A DNA stretch of 45,102 nucleotides from an uncultured Kiritimatiellota bacterium (GCA_944389545.1 CALXMT010000019.1:1-45102), one strand, 5' to 3'; shown: positions 1-8,746, numbered from the stretch's first letter. The notes: generated from the sequence alone by a model not told the origin. Numbers and translations: made by a program.

Positions 1-14
1 AAAGGACCGTTTTT

Positions 15-899
15 GTGGTGAATGAGGCTGATTTCAAGGCTTGCAAGCCGTTTGTGAAGTGGGCTGGCGGGAAGCGTCAGTTGTTGCCGGAGATAGAGGC
101 ACGCGTTCCTTTGGAGGCGTTGCGTTCCGGTGCGTTTAGCTATGTTGAGCCGTTTGTCGGTGGGGGCGCGGTGCTTTTCCGGGTGTTGGCGCGTGTGCCG
201 AGTGTCCGGGCGGTGGTGAATGACCTAAATCCTCGGCTTGTGGGGGCCTATCGGGCAATCCGTGATGACGTGGATACTGTCATTGAGCGGCTGTCCGAGT
301 TTGAGGTGGCGTTTTTGCCGTTGGATGAGGCGGGGCGTCTCGATTTTTATCTAGCGATTCGCCAAAGGTTCAACAGTCGGGCAGTGAATGCGACGGAAGA
401 GGTGGCGATGCTTCTTTTCTTGAACCGGACGTGTTTCAATGGGCTTTATCGGGAGAACGCGAAGGGGGCGTTCAACGTCCCTTATGGCAAGGTTAAGCGT
501 CCTTGTATCTGTGATCGAGAGACGTTGTTGGCGGATGCGTGTGCGCTGCAGGGCGTGGATTGCCTGTGCGGGGATTTCGCGGCCGTCCTTGAGCGGGTGG
601 ATGGTCCTGCCTTCTTTTATTTGGATCCGCCTTATAAGCCCATCAGCCAGACCTCCAGTTTCAACGCTTACACCAGTGTTCCTTTTGATGATGTGGAGCA
701 GGCGCGGCTGGCACAGTTTTGCCGGGCGCTTGACGCCGCCGGTCATCGGTTCTTGCTTAGCAATTCAGACCCTGGGGGTGGTTTCTTCGAGCAGCTCTAC
801 AAGGGTTTTCGCATTGAGCGGGTTCAGGCTCGCCGCTGCGTCAATGCCAACCCGGCCAAGCGGGGGGCTCTCAGTGAGTTGCTTATTTCGAATTTCTGA
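15..899 (+). CDS. dpnM: Dam-class N6-adenine DNA methyltransferase of a DpnII-type system (M1)
   Basis: Predicted to methylate adenine in double-stranded GATC and protect host DNA from the endonuclease encoded next. The 294-aa protein has the D12-class motif FVKWAGGKRQ at residues 13-22, EPFVGGGAVLF at 45-55 (SAM binding) and the catalytic DPPY at 204-207, in the order and spacing of DpnM/Dam enzymes and at the family's usual length. The start is GTG at 15 or 18. Only 14 bases precede it, but they contain AAAGGACCGTTTTT, which resembles the ribosome-site leader seen upstream of 37766. An upstream in-frame extension beyond the window edge cannot be excluded. It is followed by 12 nt and then the endonuclease gene. 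Confidence 0.93.
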   Translation: MVNEADFKACKPFVKWAGGKRQLLPEIEARVPLEALRSGAFSYVEPFVGGGAVLFRVLARVPSVRAVVNDLNPRLVGAYRAIRDDVDTVIERLSEFEVAFLPLDEAGRLDFYLAIRQRFNSRAVNATEEVAMLLFLNRTCFNGLYRENAKGAFNVPYGKVKRPCICDRETLLADACALQGVDCLCGDFAAVLERVDGPAFFYLDPPYKPISQTSSFNAYTSVPFDDVEQARLAQFCRALDAAGHRFLLSNSDPGGGFFEQLYKGFRIERVQARRCVNANPAKRGALSELLISNF

Positions 900-911
900 G
901 GAGGCGTATTT

Positions 912-1766
912 ATGCAGACGAGGGATTTTGACAGTTGGTTGGCCACATTCCGTGAGAGTATCGCCACGTATTCTTATTATACGGATTTTGGGAAGGTCAT
1001 TGCCAATGCGAATGCCATCCGCAGGCAGCTTTGCCTGATGAATTCTCTTTTGGGCTCGGGTGACAAGTTTGAGGCGGAGTTTGAGTCTTTGGCCCATGAT
1101 TATCCTGAAATTCTGCAGTGCATTCCCATTTTGCTCGCTTCGCGAAACAAGCTGATTCCTGTTCAGACCTCGGAGGCGTTTTTGGTTTTTGACTTCAAGC
1201 AACCCAATCTGGATCTCCATCATTACACCGAGTTTATGCGCAACACCGGGTTGGCGGACTTGATAGGGAGACGGTTGGTTTCCTCTCTGGTTGATTATGT
1301 CTTTGGTGTGGAGGCAGGGCTCGACTCAAACGCGCGGAAGAATCGCGGCGGTCATCTGATGGAGGATTTGGTGGAGACTTTCTTGAAAGAGGCTCACCTT
1401 TCCCCGCAGAAGGAGGTCTATGCATCGGCGCTTGAATCCGCGTGTGGGTTGGACCTCTCGCCACTTTCCAATGACGGGAAGACGGAGAAACGTTTTGACT
1501 TTGTGGTTGAGACCAAGCAGGCCGTCTATGCGATTGAGACGAACTTTTATGCCGGCGGCGGCTCGAAGCTCAACGAAACGGCGCGAAGTTACAAAACGCT
1601 TGCTTTGGAATCGCGGGCCATTCCGAACTTTCGATTTGTCTGGTTTACGGATGGGCAGGGGTGGTGGAGCGCACGCAACAACCTGCGTGAGACGTTTGAT
1701 GTTTTGCCTGACCTCTATTGCATCCATGATTTGGAGCAGGGGGTGGCGAATCGGATTTTCCAATGA
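912..1766 (+). CDS. dpnB: DpnII/MboI-family type II restriction endonuclease
   Basis: Predicted endonuclease cutting unmethylated GATC. The 284-aa protein matches the DpnII family along its length. It has the region GLDSNARKNRGGHLMED at about 136-152, and the nuclease core with an acidic residue in KRFDFVV (D196) followed by AIETNFYAGGGSKLNE (207-222), a PD-(D/E)XK-like arrangement. A strong AGGAGG site sits 5 to 10 nt before the ATG. The stop codon overlaps the next ATG (ATGA at 1763-1766), so translation is probably coupled. The gene lies between the two methylase genes; in the pneumococcal DpnII operon the order is M-A-B, so this arrangement differs. Confidence 0.9.
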   Translation: MQTRDFDSWLATFRESIATYSYYTDFGKVIANANAIRRQLCLMNSLLGSGDKFEAEFESLAHDYPEILQCIPILLASRNKLIPVQTSEAFLVFDFKQPNLDLHHYTEFMRNTGLADLIGRRLVSSLVDYVFGVEAGLDSNARKNRGGHLMEDLVETFLKEAHLSPQKEVYASALESACGLDLSPLSNDGKTEKRFDFVVETKQAVYAIETNFYAGGGSKLNETARSYKTLALESRAIPNFRFVWFTDGQGWWSARNNLRETFDVLPDLYCIHDLEQGVANRIFQ

Positions 1767-2656
1767 TGCCTACGCGCTGGTATACCTCTGCGAACCGCGA
1801 TTTCACCCTGGTCCAAGGGGATTGCGTGGAGACGTTGCGGGGATTTGACTTTGAGTTCGACATGGCCTTTGCCGACCCGCCTTACTTTTTGTCTAATGGC
1901 GGTATTTCCGTTCAGGCCGGCAAGTGCGTGTGCGTGGACAAGGGAAACTGGGACAAACCGCGCGGACGTGAGGAGGAAGCTGCTTTTACGCGAGCTTGGT
2001 TGGGAGCGGTGCGCGACAAGTTGGCCCCTCATGGGACGGTGTGGGTGAGTGGGACTTTCCACAACATCTTTGCGGTGGCGGAGGCTTTGGAGGACTTGGG
2101 CTTTCGTTTACTGAATGCGGTGGTCTGGGAAAAGAGCAATCCGCCGCCGAATCTGTCCTGCCGTTATTTCACCCATTCCGCGGAAATCGTTCTCTGGGCC
2201 CGCAAATCAGAAAAGGTCCCCCATCGTTATAACTATGAAGCCATGCGGGCCATTGCCGGTGGCAAACAAATGCGCGATGTGTGGAAGCTTCCGGCCATTG
2301 CGCCATGGGAGAAGGTCGGTGGCGTCAAGCATCCGACGCAAAAGCCGCTTTCCTTGCTTGCGAGAATCATCCTGGCTTGCACTCGGCCCGGTGATTGGGT
2401 GCTTGACCCATTCTGTGGGAGTGGTACAACGGGCATTGCCGCGGCGTTGTTTGGGCGACGGTTTCTGGGAATTGACTTGGAGGCGGACTTTTTGCGTCTG
2501 GCACGGAATCGCCGTGAGGCGTTGGATGTGCCTGGGGCCAGGCAGGAGATGTTTCGGAAATTGCAGGGATTTGAGCAAGCGTCCGCTTTGGCCGAAACCT
2601 TTGCGGCAGAGAATGAATTTTGCTTGGCGGAGCCCGGTCTGGACCTTCCTTTTTGA
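1763..2656 (+). CDS. dpnA: Second adenine-specific DNA methyltransferase (DpnA-like, M2)
   Basis: Predicted second GATC methylase. In DpnII systems the DpnA type also methylates single-stranded DNA, which protects incoming DNA. The 297-aa protein has DPPY at 38-41 near the N-terminus and the SAM-binding DPFCGSGTTG near residue 212, the N6/N4 methylase permutation that is opposite to the M1 enzyme. It overlaps the endonuclease stop by 4 nt (ATGA). A second ATG one codon downstream is also possible. No obvious rho-independent terminator follows. Confidence 0.9.
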   Translation: MMPTRWYTSANRDFTLVQGDCVETLRGFDFEFDMAFADPPYFLSNGGISVQAGKCVCVDKGNWDKPRGREEEAAFTRAWLGAVRDKLAPHGTVWVSGTFHNIFAVAEALEDLGFRLLNAVVWEKSNPPPNLSCRYFTHSAEIVLWARKSEKVPHRYNYEAMRAIAGGKQMRDVWKLPAIAPWEKVGGVKHPTQKPLSLLARIILACTRPGDWVLDPFCGSGTTGIAAALFGRRFLGIDLEADFLRLARNRREALDVPGARQEMFRKLQGFEQASALAETFAAENEFCLAEPGLDLPF

Positions 2657-2863
2657 TTTTCCCAGCGGATTGGGTAACGTGTAGGGTAGCTTTGTGGGTG
2701 GTGTGTCCACTGACAGGTCTGATGGATGGTGTATTGGGATGGGAATGAGTGGGTTATGGAGGATTTAGGGGAGGTGGATGACAGGTCTTTGGCAGGGGTG
2801 GGCCTGCCGCTTGATTTGGCGCACGCTTGGCGTGCGTTCTGTTTTCTTGGGTTCTATAAAAAG

Positions 2864-2885
2864 AAAGCCGCCCGGGGGCGGCTTT
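2864..2885 (-). terminator. Rho-independent terminator after the UPF0210 gene
   Basis: A perfect 9-bp stem, AAAGCCGCC / GGCGGCTTT, with a CGGG loop. Read on the minus strand it is followed by a T-rich stretch (CTTTTTATAG). It lies 48 bases downstream of the minus-strand stop at 2933. Confidence 0.8.
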
Positions 2886-2898
2886 GGGGTGGGGGAGG

Positions 2899-2932
2899 CT
2901 AAGCTTCCAAGCCTCCAAACTTCCAAGCTTCC
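2899..2932. repeat. 8-nt tandem repeat tract, GGAAGYTT family
   Basis: Minus-strand GGAAGCTT/GGAAGTTT/GGAGGCTT units stand back to back directly against the end of the UPF0210 gene. The same degenerate 8-nt unit recurs in at least six other spacers of the window and never inside a confident gene. Confidence 0.8.
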
Positions 2933-4306
2933 TCAATTCATGAGGGAGTGGATGGGGGCGGGGATGTGGCCGCCGTGGCGGACGAAGGCTTCTTGGCCGG
3001 TGGGGCAGCGGGGGGCGACGACGGTGCCGCCGCCGAAGAGGCCGCCGAAGTCGAAGTAGTCGCCGACTTTGGCGCCGGGGACGGGGATGACGCGGACGCC
3101 GGTGGTTTTGCGGGCGGAGACGCCGATGGCGCATTCGTCGAGGATGATGCCGGCGAGGGTGGCGGCGGGGGTGTCTCCGGGGAGCATAATCATGTCGAGG
3201 CCGACGGAGCAGACGGAGGTCATGCCTTCGAGTTTTTCGAGGCAGAGGGTGCCGTCGGTGAGGGCGAGCTCGAGGGTGTGGTCTTCCATGGGGGGGATGA
3301 ATGCGCCGGAGAGGCCGCCGACGGAGGAGGAGGCGAAGGCGCCGCCTTTTTTGACGGCGTCGTTGAGCATCATGACGGCGGCGATGGTGCCGGGGCAGCC
3401 GATCTTTTGGATGCCCATGGCTTGGTAGATTTCGCCGACGGAGTCGCCGACTTTTGGGGTGGGGGCGAGGGAGAGGTCGAGGACGCCGAAGGGGACGCCG
3501 AGGCGTTTGGCGACGTGGCGGCCGATGAGTTCGCCGGTGCGGGTGACGCGGTAGGTGGTGTGTTTGACTTCTTCGGCGATTTCGTCGAGGGTGGCGTCGG
3601 GGTCGGCGGCGAGGAGTTTTTCGATGGCGCATTTGACGACGCCGGGGCCGGAGACGCCGGCGTTGATGACGACGTCGGGCTCGCCTGCGCCGAGGAGGGT
3701 GCCGGCCATGAAGGGGTTGTCTTCGGTGATGTTTGCGAAGACGACCATTTTGGCGCAGCCGAAGCCGTGGATGGATTCGGTGGCTTTGGAGACCTTGAGC
3801 ATGGTGTCGGCGACGAGGTTGACGGCGTCGACGTTGATGCCGGCGCGGGTGGTGCCGACGTTGATGGAGGAGCAGACGTGGGTGGTTTCGGCGAGGGCGC
3901 GGGGGAGGGATTCGATGAGGGTGCGTTCGCCGGGGGTGATGCCTTTGTGGACGAGGGCGGAGAAGCCGCCGAGGAGGTCGACGCCGAGCTCGGCGGCGGC
4001 GCGGTCGAGGGCTTTGCAGAGCTCGACGGCGGTGTCTTGGTCGTGGCCTTCGAGGAGCATGGAGGCGGGGGAGATGGAGACGCGTTTGTTGACGACGTTG
4101 ACGCCGAAGAGGGTGGTGGCTTCTTCGCAGGTTTTGACGAGGTCTTTGGCGACGGTCATGATGCGGTCGTAGACTGCGGTGACCATCTTTTTGGGGTCGG
4201 GGTTCGCGCAGCGGCAGAGGTTGATGCCCATGGTGCAGGCGCGGACGTCGAGGTTTTCCTCGTTGACCATGCGGAGGGTGGCAAGGACGGCCTGGTTGTT
4301 GATCAT
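2933..4306 (-). CDS. UPF0210 (DUF711, PFL-like) family protein
   Basis: The 457-aa protein matches the UPF0210 family, whose members have a pyruvate formate-lyase-like fold but no established reaction. Family-like features are the N-terminal Met-Val-Asn-Glu-Glu-Asn stretch, the segment ACTMGINLCRCANPDPKK at about 23-40, and a glycine-rich C-terminal half ending in FDFGGLFGGGTVV. Length is normal for the family. An AGGAG site lies 6 nt before the ATG. The gene begins 3 nt after the stop of the ACT-domain gene, so the two are one operon. The same pairing is common across bacteria and archaea, which points to an ACT-regulated enzyme. Third codon positions are almost all G/C, which creates very long false ORFs on the other strand. 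Confidence 0.9.
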   Translation of the reverse strand: MINNQAVLATLRMVNEENLDVRACTMGINLCRCANPDPKKMVTAVYDRIMTVAKDLVKTCEEATTLFGVNVVNKRVSISPASMLLEGHDQDTAVELCKALDRAAAELGVDLLGGFSALVHKGITPGERTLIESLPRALAETTHVCSSINVGTTRAGINVDAVNLVADTMLKVSKATESIHGFGCAKMVVFANITEDNPFMAGTLLGAGEPDVVINAGVSGPGVVKCAIEKLLAADPDATLDEIAEEVKHTTYRVTRTGELIGRHVAKRLGVPFGVLDLSLAPTPKVGDSVGEIYQAMGIQKIGCPGTIAAVMMLNDAVKKGGAFASSSVGGLSGAFIPPMEDHTLELALTDGTLCLEKLEGMTSVCSVGLDMIMLPGDTPAATLAGIILDECAIGVSARKTTGVRVIPVPGAKVGDYFDFGGLFGGGTVVAPRCPTGQEAFVRHGGHIPAPIHSLMN

Positions 4307-4309
4307 GGC

Positions 4310-4882
4310 TCACTCCTGGATGATGGATTTGATGGGGGCGACTTCGCCGGTGGCGCGGAAGATGGCTTCGTGGCAGAGCTGTGCGGAGAAGCCGCGCTGG
4401 GCGAGGGCTTCGCGGAAGGCTGCCTGGACGGCCTTGAGGTCGTGGAGGGGGGTGCGGAAGGTGACGTAGGCGAGGTGGGTGACGTGCTTGCCGTCGAAGA
4501 TGGTGGACCAGTCTTCGATGTTGATGCCGTGGCCGGCCATGAAGTCGGCGATGGCGAGCATGATGCCGGGCTTGTCTTCGCCGGAGGCGGTGGCGACGTA
4601 GCGCTGGCCGGCGCGGGGGACGTCTTTGCGGACTTGCTCGGGGTGGGGCATGACGGCGAGGACGGCGCCGGGGGGGAGGAGGCCGGAGAGGGCCTGCTGC
4701 AGGCGGTCGCCGACGTCTTCCTGGTGCTCGGTGACGAAGATGAGGGAGAAGAAGCCGCTGACGATCGTTTGGCGCATGTCGGAGATGTAGCCGTTGAGGT
4801 CGACGACGGTCTGGGCGATGTCGCGCGTCAGGCCGATGCGGTCTGGCGTGATGACGGAAACGAGATAGGTGTAAGTGGCCAT
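4310..4882 (-). CDS. Double ACT-domain protein (UPF0237/GcvR-like)
   Basis: The 190-aa protein has two ACT domains, roughly residues 4-75 (YLVSVITPDRIGLTRDIA) and 90-170 (ATASGEDKPGIMLAIADFM), the layout of GcvR-type amino-acid sensors. The partner of UPF0210 is usually a single ACT domain of about 90 residues, so this is the longer form. I chose the ATG at 4882, which has AAGGAG 5 nt upstream, rather than an in-frame GTG at 4903. The likely role is ligand-dependent regulation of the UPF0210 protein; the ligand cannot be read from the sequence. Confidence 0.85.
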   Translation of the reverse strand: MATYTYLVSVITPDRIGLTRDIAQTVVDLNGYISDMRQTIVSGFFSLIFVTEHQEDVGDRLQQALSGLLPPGAVLAVMPHPEQVRKDVPRAGQRYVATASGEDKPGIMLAIADFMAGHGINIEDWSTIFDGKHVTHLAYVTFRTPLHDLKAVQAAFREALAQRGFSAQLCHEAIFRATGEVAPIKSIIQE

Positions 4883-4916
4883 GGGTGCTCCTTGGTTGCT
4901 CACTGCTTACTAGAAT

Positions 4917-4925
4917 ACTATACCA
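4917..4925 (-). promoter_or_regulatory. Extended -10 promoter for the ACT-UPF0210 operon
   Basis: Minus strand TGG-TATAGT, 34 bases upstream of the ATG. It matches the TG[G/C]TAnnnT pattern seen before most genes of this window. Confidence 0.6.
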
Positions 4926-5350
4926 TATTTGGGGCGCTAGCGCGCCCCGGAGAACAGAGAACGGAGCGTGCAGGCCCAAAGGGCCAAACCTTCCACGGCC
5001 ACGGAGAACAGAACGCGCGGCAGGCGCGCGACGGATGGAGGGGTGGGGGAACTGTGGAGGGTTTGCCCTGCGGGGCTGACACGAAGGGCACGAAGGACCA
5101 CGAAGATACACGAAGGACTGCTAGAATGGAGAAACCGCCGATGTTCCGTCGCTTCGCTAGGAAGACCTTACGGTATTTCGCAGATTGAGCAGATTAAGGG
5201 CGTGCTGGCGCACGCGGGAATTGGGTAATTAGTACGCGAAGACGGTGTTGCGTGGAAACATTGCGGATTTTATCGCCTCTCTTAGGGTGTGCGAAAACAG
5301 TATGCACTATCCAGTGGTGACGCCATCCCGGTGAACGTCTGCGTGTCGTT
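4926..5350. other. Intergenic mosaic without a gene
   Basis: No credible gene. In order it holds the hairpin GGGCGCTAGCGCGCCC, a short 7-nt GGAGAAC-type tract (4948-4966), a dispersed module running ACGGATGGAGG to ACGAAGG (5028-5118), a GCAGATTGAGCAGATTAAGGGCG block with a GCGTGC/GCACGC hairpin, and a diverged copy of the TTTGCGG/GGACAGTATT module (about 5222-5305). Confidence 0.6.
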
Positions 5351-5358
5351 TATTTGTT

Positions 5359-5367
5359 TGCTATACT
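5359..5367 (+). promoter_or_regulatory. Extended -10 promoter for the AAA/DUF1703 gene
   Basis: TGC-TATACT, 23 bases before the ATG at 5391, with the ribosome site AAGGGAG between. The predicted leader is only about 16 nt. Confidence 0.7.
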
Positions 5368-5390
5368 GTTGGAGGAAAAGGGAGTGAGAC

Positions 5391-6974
5391 ATGCTTAAAC
5401 CGATCAACGAGACGACCTACGATTTCCCCGAATTGATCGAGGGTGGGTTCATCTATGTGGATAAAACCGCGGCGTTGCAACAGTTGATTGCCAATCGTGG
5501 CGCGAAGCTGTGTTTCATCTCTCGTCCCCGGCGTTTTGGCAAATCCCTAATGCTCTCCACGCTCAAGGCCATCTTTCAAGGGCGTCGGGAACTTTTCGAG
5601 GGGTTGGCCATCGCCAAGACGGATTACGATTGGTCGGATGTCTACCCTGTGATCCACTTCGACTTCGGCACGATGGACGTTGAGACGTGTGAGGGGTTTC
5701 AACGGCGCTTTGTGGCGCGCGTCAAGAATGGACTCCAGGATGCCGGATATGATTACGACGATGCGCTCGACCCTGATGTCAACTTTGGCAAGGCCATCAA
5801 CGAACTCGTCGAGCGGCACGGCAAGCCCGTTGTGGTGCTCATCGATGAGTATGACGCGCCTGTAGGCCATGCTATTGCCGACCCAGACAAGGCCGAGACC
5901 ATCCGCGAACGCATGGCGGCTTTCTACGGCCAGCTCAAACTCAACGTTGCCAAAATCCGCTTCTTGATGATGACCGGCGTGACGAAGTTCACCCAACTTT
6001 CCGTCTTCTCCGCGCTGAACAATCTCAAAGACTTCACGCTCTCGGCGCAGACCGCTTCGCTCTTGGGTTACACTGAGGAAGAGCTAGAGGCTTATTTCGG
6101 GGAGCATATGCGCGCCCACGCCGAAGTCATGGGGCTTGATTACGCGACGTATCGCGAGCAATTCAAGCATTGGTACAACGGTTATCGCTTCTCGCCCTAT
6201 GTCCGTGAGACGGTCTACAATCCGGTCTCCGTCGGGATGACCCTCGCCGCGAAGAATCCGTGGTTTGGCGCCACGTGGTCGCAGACCGGCCACGCCAGCG
6301 TGCTCATGCGCTATCTGGAGCGGACACCGTTGGACGAGATGGACTACGAGTGTGTCGCCGGTCAGTCCGAGGACGTCTTCAACACCTGCAGCCTCCGCGA
6401 CATCAAGCCCATCACGCTGCTCACTCAGGGCGGCTACCTTACCATCAAGGACTACGATCCCGATTTTGGCTATACGCTCGGCATCCCCAACGAAGAGGTT
6501 CGCCGCGACCTCAACACGTTGCTTATTGATTCGCTCCGGCGCACCGACACCGATGCCTTGGTCGCCACGATTCGCACCGCGCTCGTCTCCGGCGACTTTC
6601 CGCGTTTTCTTGACGCGCTCAAGGCCTACTACGCCGGGTTCACCTATGGTTCACGTGAGGACAAGATCCACGAGGCCAACTACCAACGTCTGCTTGCCGC
6701 GCTTCTCTCCTCCTGTGGACTCAGCGTTGTGCCAGAGGCCACCCAGGCCGGTGGCCGCGTCGATGTCGTGGCCACCTCTCGTCTTGGCCATGTTTACCTC
6801 TTCGAACTCAAGGCCGATGGCAGCACCGCGCAGGAAGCGCTCGCGCAAATCCATGCCCGTGACTATGCCGTGCCCTATCGCGCCAAGGCCAAAGCCATCC
6901 ACCTCTTCGGCCTTGCCTTTGATCCCGCCAAACATACGCTTGCAGACGTCGCCGTGGAAACGCTTCCCGCGTGA
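5391..6974 (+). CDS. AAA-ATPase-like protein with C-terminal PD-(D/E)XK nuclease domain (DUF1703 family)
   Basis: The 527-aa protein has an N-terminal AAA-ATPase-like domain, with Walker-type motif ISRPRRFGKS at 43-52, a Walker B-like VVVLIDEYDAPVGHA near 150, and the conserved TGVTKFTQLSVFSALNNL near 200. The C-terminal nuclease-like domain has VDVVATS followed by FELKADG, the D...ELK pattern of the PD-(D/E)XK fold. Family members are expanded in gut and host-associated bacteria; their function is not established, with roles in mobile elements or defence proposed. A close paralogue lies at 43369-44943. It stands alone between two repeat-rich spacers with its own promoter. Confidence 0.88.
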   Translation: MLKPINETTYDFPELIEGGFIYVDKTAALQQLIANRGAKLCFISRPRRFGKSLMLSTLKAIFQGRRELFEGLAIAKTDYDWSDVYPVIHFDFGTMDVETCEGFQRRFVARVKNGLQDAGYDYDDALDPDVNFGKAINELVERHGKPVVVLIDEYDAPVGHAIADPDKAETIRERMAAFYGQLKLNVAKIRFLMMTGVTKFTQLSVFSALNNLKDFTLSAQTASLLGYTEEELEAYFGEHMRAHAEVMGLDYATYREQFKHWYNGYRFSPYVRETVYNPVSVGMTLAAKNPWFGATWSQTGHASVLMRYLERTPLDEMDYECVAGQSEDVFNTCSLRDIKPITLLTQGGYLTIKDYDPDFGYTLGIPNEEVRRDLNTLLIDSLRRTDTDALVATIRTALVSGDFPRFLDALKAYYAGFTYGSREDKIHEANYQRLLAALLSSCGLSVVPEATQAGGRVDVVATSRLGHVYLFELKADGSTAQEALAQIHARDYAVPYRAKAKAIHLFGLAFDPAKHTLADVAVETLPA

Positions 6975-7037
6975 CGTGGCGCTTGGGGCAGGAGGGCGCT
7001 AGCGCGCCCCTAGAGAACAGAACGCGCGGCAAGCGCG

Positions 7038-7143
7038 CGACGGATGGAGGGATGGGGAACTGTGGAGGGTTTGCCCTGCGGGGCGACGGGCAGAGTGGGG
7101 TGCAAGAAAGCCAAGCCTCCAAGCCTCTAAACTTCCAAACTTC
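7038..7143. repeat. Dispersed ACGGATGGAGG module plus 8-nt tandem tract
   Basis: ACGGATGGAGGGATGGGG, then GGAGGGTTTGCCCTGCGGGG, repeats the modules at 5028-5118 and 8862-8951. It runs into minus-strand GGAAGTTT/GGAGGCTT units at 7110-7143. No gene is seen here. Confidence 0.75.
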
Positions 7144-7184
7144 TACTTGCCCTTGTGTGGCGAGAGGGGTGGGGGAAGAAAAAC

Positions 7185-7211
7185 GGGTGTGGGGAGGCCC
7201 ACACCCTTTTT
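7185..7211. terminator. Bidirectional rho-independent terminator
   Basis: A perfect 9-bp stem, GGGTGTGGG / CCCACACCC, with a GAGG loop. It is flanked by TTTTT on the plus strand and GTTTTTCTT on the minus strand. It serves the minus-strand lyase gene ending at 7253 and could also stop plus-strand transcripts from 5391. Confidence 0.85.
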
Positions 7212-7252
7212 ATCAGCGAATTGCTGAGCTTCTAATCAGCCAATCAGCTCTC

Positions 7253-8701
7253 TTAGAGGGAGTCGCCGAAGTCGGCGCGGAATTTGGCGACGAGCTTTTC
7301 TTGCCAGTCGCCGACGGGGGCGAGGCGGCCGAAGAAGAAGCGGAGGACGGAGGGTTCTTCGACGAAGGTGAGGCCGCCGACAAGGCGGCGGTTGTCGTAG
7401 AGCCACTGGACGCGATCGATGGCGTATTCGACCTGGGAGAGGGTGAAGACGCGGCGGGGCATGGCGAGGCGGAGGAGTTCGAGCTCGGCGAAACGTTCGG
7501 AGCCGTCTTCGTTGCGTTGCTCGGAGAGGGTGCCGCGCTCCATGCCGCGGACGCCGCCGGCGATGTAGAGGGCGGAGGCGAGGGCTCCGGCGGGGTATTG
7601 CGACTGGGGGATGTGGTCGAGGAACTGGGTGGCGTTGAGGTGGCAGCCGAGGCCGCCGGCGGGGAGGATGACGGGGATGCCGCGGCGGTGGAGTTCGTTG
7701 GCCATGTAGTCGATGAACTGGGGGCCCTGGGAGATGATGTCTTCATCGAGGGTCTCGTCGAGGCCGACGACGATGGCTTCCATTTCGCGGACGGACATGC
7801 CGCCGTAGGTGAGGAAGCCTTCGTAGAGGGGGATGAGCTCCTTCATGCGGACTTCGTCGGCCTTGTCGCGGATGGCGATGCCGCCGCCGCGGGCGAAGCC
7901 GAGTTTGCGGGCGGAGAAGTAGATGATGTCGTAGAGGGAGGCGATCTCGTCGAGGATCTGGCGGATGGTCCAGTCCTTGCACTCGGGCTCGCGCTGCTTG
8001 ATGAACCAGAGGTTGTCCTGGAGGAGGGAGGCGTCGAGGACGAGCTTGATGCCGTATTTCTTGCAGACGGCGGCGACGTCGCGCATGTTCTGGAGGGAGA
8101 GGGGCTGGCCGCCGACGAGGTTGGTGCCGGCCTCAACGCGGACGAAGGGGACTTTCTCCACGCCGACCTTCTGGATGAGGGCCTCGAGGCGGGGGACGTC
8201 GAAGTTGCCCTTGAAGGGGCAGTTGTTGGCGGGCTCGAGGCCTTCGCGGACGATGAGCTCCTCGACGGCGCCGCCGAGGCGGGTGATGTGGGCCTTGGTG
8301 GTGGTGAAGTGGAAGTTCATGGGCACCACGTCGCCGGGTTTGACGTAGGCGGTGGCGAGGACGTTTTCCGCGGCGCGGCCCTGGTGGGCGGGCAGGAAGT
8401 AGTCCATGTGGAAGAGTTCGCGGACCTTGGCGGCCAGGCGGTTGTAGGTCTCGGAGCCGGCGTAGGCGTCGTCGGCGCGGAGCATGGCGGATTGCTGGAG
8501 GTCGCTCATCGCGTTGACGCCGGAGTCGGTGAGCATGTCCATGAAGACGTCTTTGTTCTGCAGGAGGAAGGTGTTGTTGCCGGCCTCGTTCATCAGGCGG
8601 CGGCGCTCCTCCACGGGGGGCAGGAAAAGCTTTTGGACGATTCGGACTTTGTGCATCTCGAGCGGAAGCTGCTTGCCGCTGTAGAACTTGACGTTTGCCA
8701 T
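7253..8701 (-). CDS. tpl: Tyrosine phenol-lyase / tryptophanase family enzyme (TPL-like)
   Basis: A PLP-dependent beta-eliminating lyase of 482 aa. The Schiff-base lysine is K266 in FSARKLGFARGGG, with D223 in VLDASLLQDN as the pyridine-nitrogen partner. Two positions that distinguish the subfamilies read as TPL: a Thr in HFTTTK (T133, equivalent to TPL T124, where tryptophanase has Asp) and an Arg in GMERG (R389, equivalent to TPL R381, where tryptophanase has Ile in VEIG). The C-terminal LRFFFGRL resembles TPL LRFFTARF. The predicted reaction is L-tyrosine to phenol, pyruvate and ammonia, but tryptophanase activity cannot be excluded. AAAGGA lies before the ATG. It is a single-gene unit with a strong terminator. 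Confidence 0.88.
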   Translation of the reverse strand: MANVKFYSGKQLPLEMHKVRIVQKLFLPPVEERRRLMNEAGNNTFLLQNKDVFMDMLTDSGVNAMSDLQQSAMLRADDAYAGSETYNRLAAKVRELFHMDYFLPAHQGRAAENVLATAYVKPGDVVPMNFHFTTTKAHITRLGGAVEELIVREGLEPANNCPFKGNFDVPRLEALIQKVGVEKVPFVRVEAGTNLVGGQPLSLQNMRDVAAVCKKYGIKLVLDASLLQDNLWFIKQREPECKDWTIRQILDEIASLYDIIYFSARKLGFARGGGIAIRDKADEVRMKELIPLYEGFLTYGGMSVREMEAIVVGLDETLDEDIISQGPQFIDYMANELHRRGIPVILPAGGLGCHLNATQFLDHIPQSQYPAGALASALYIAGGVRGMERGTLSEQRNEDGSERFAELELLRLAMPRRVFTLSQVEYAIDRVQWLYDNRRLVGGLTFVEEPSVLRFFFGRLAPVGDWQEKLVAKFRADFGDSL

Positions 8702-8737
8702 GGGTGTTCCTTTGGTTAAACTGGCGAATATCTGGGT

Positions 8738-8746
8738 ATATTAGCG
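8738..8746 (-). promoter_or_regulatory. Probable -10 region for the lyase gene
   Basis: Minus strand GCTAATATACC, 37-45 bases upstream of the ATG. It is weaker and less like the extended -10 form than the other promoters here. Confidence 0.4.

Noticed and set aside
2754-5188. Very long ORFs on both strands over the UPF0210-ACT genes (785 and 746 codons)
   Set aside because: Their translations are Arg/Pro/His- or Gly/Asp/Ala/Val-biased shadows caused by GC-rich third positions; the real genes have clear family motifs.
7253-8701. Plain tryptophanase annotation
   Set aside because: Two specificity positions match tyrosine phenol-lyase; kept as alternative only.
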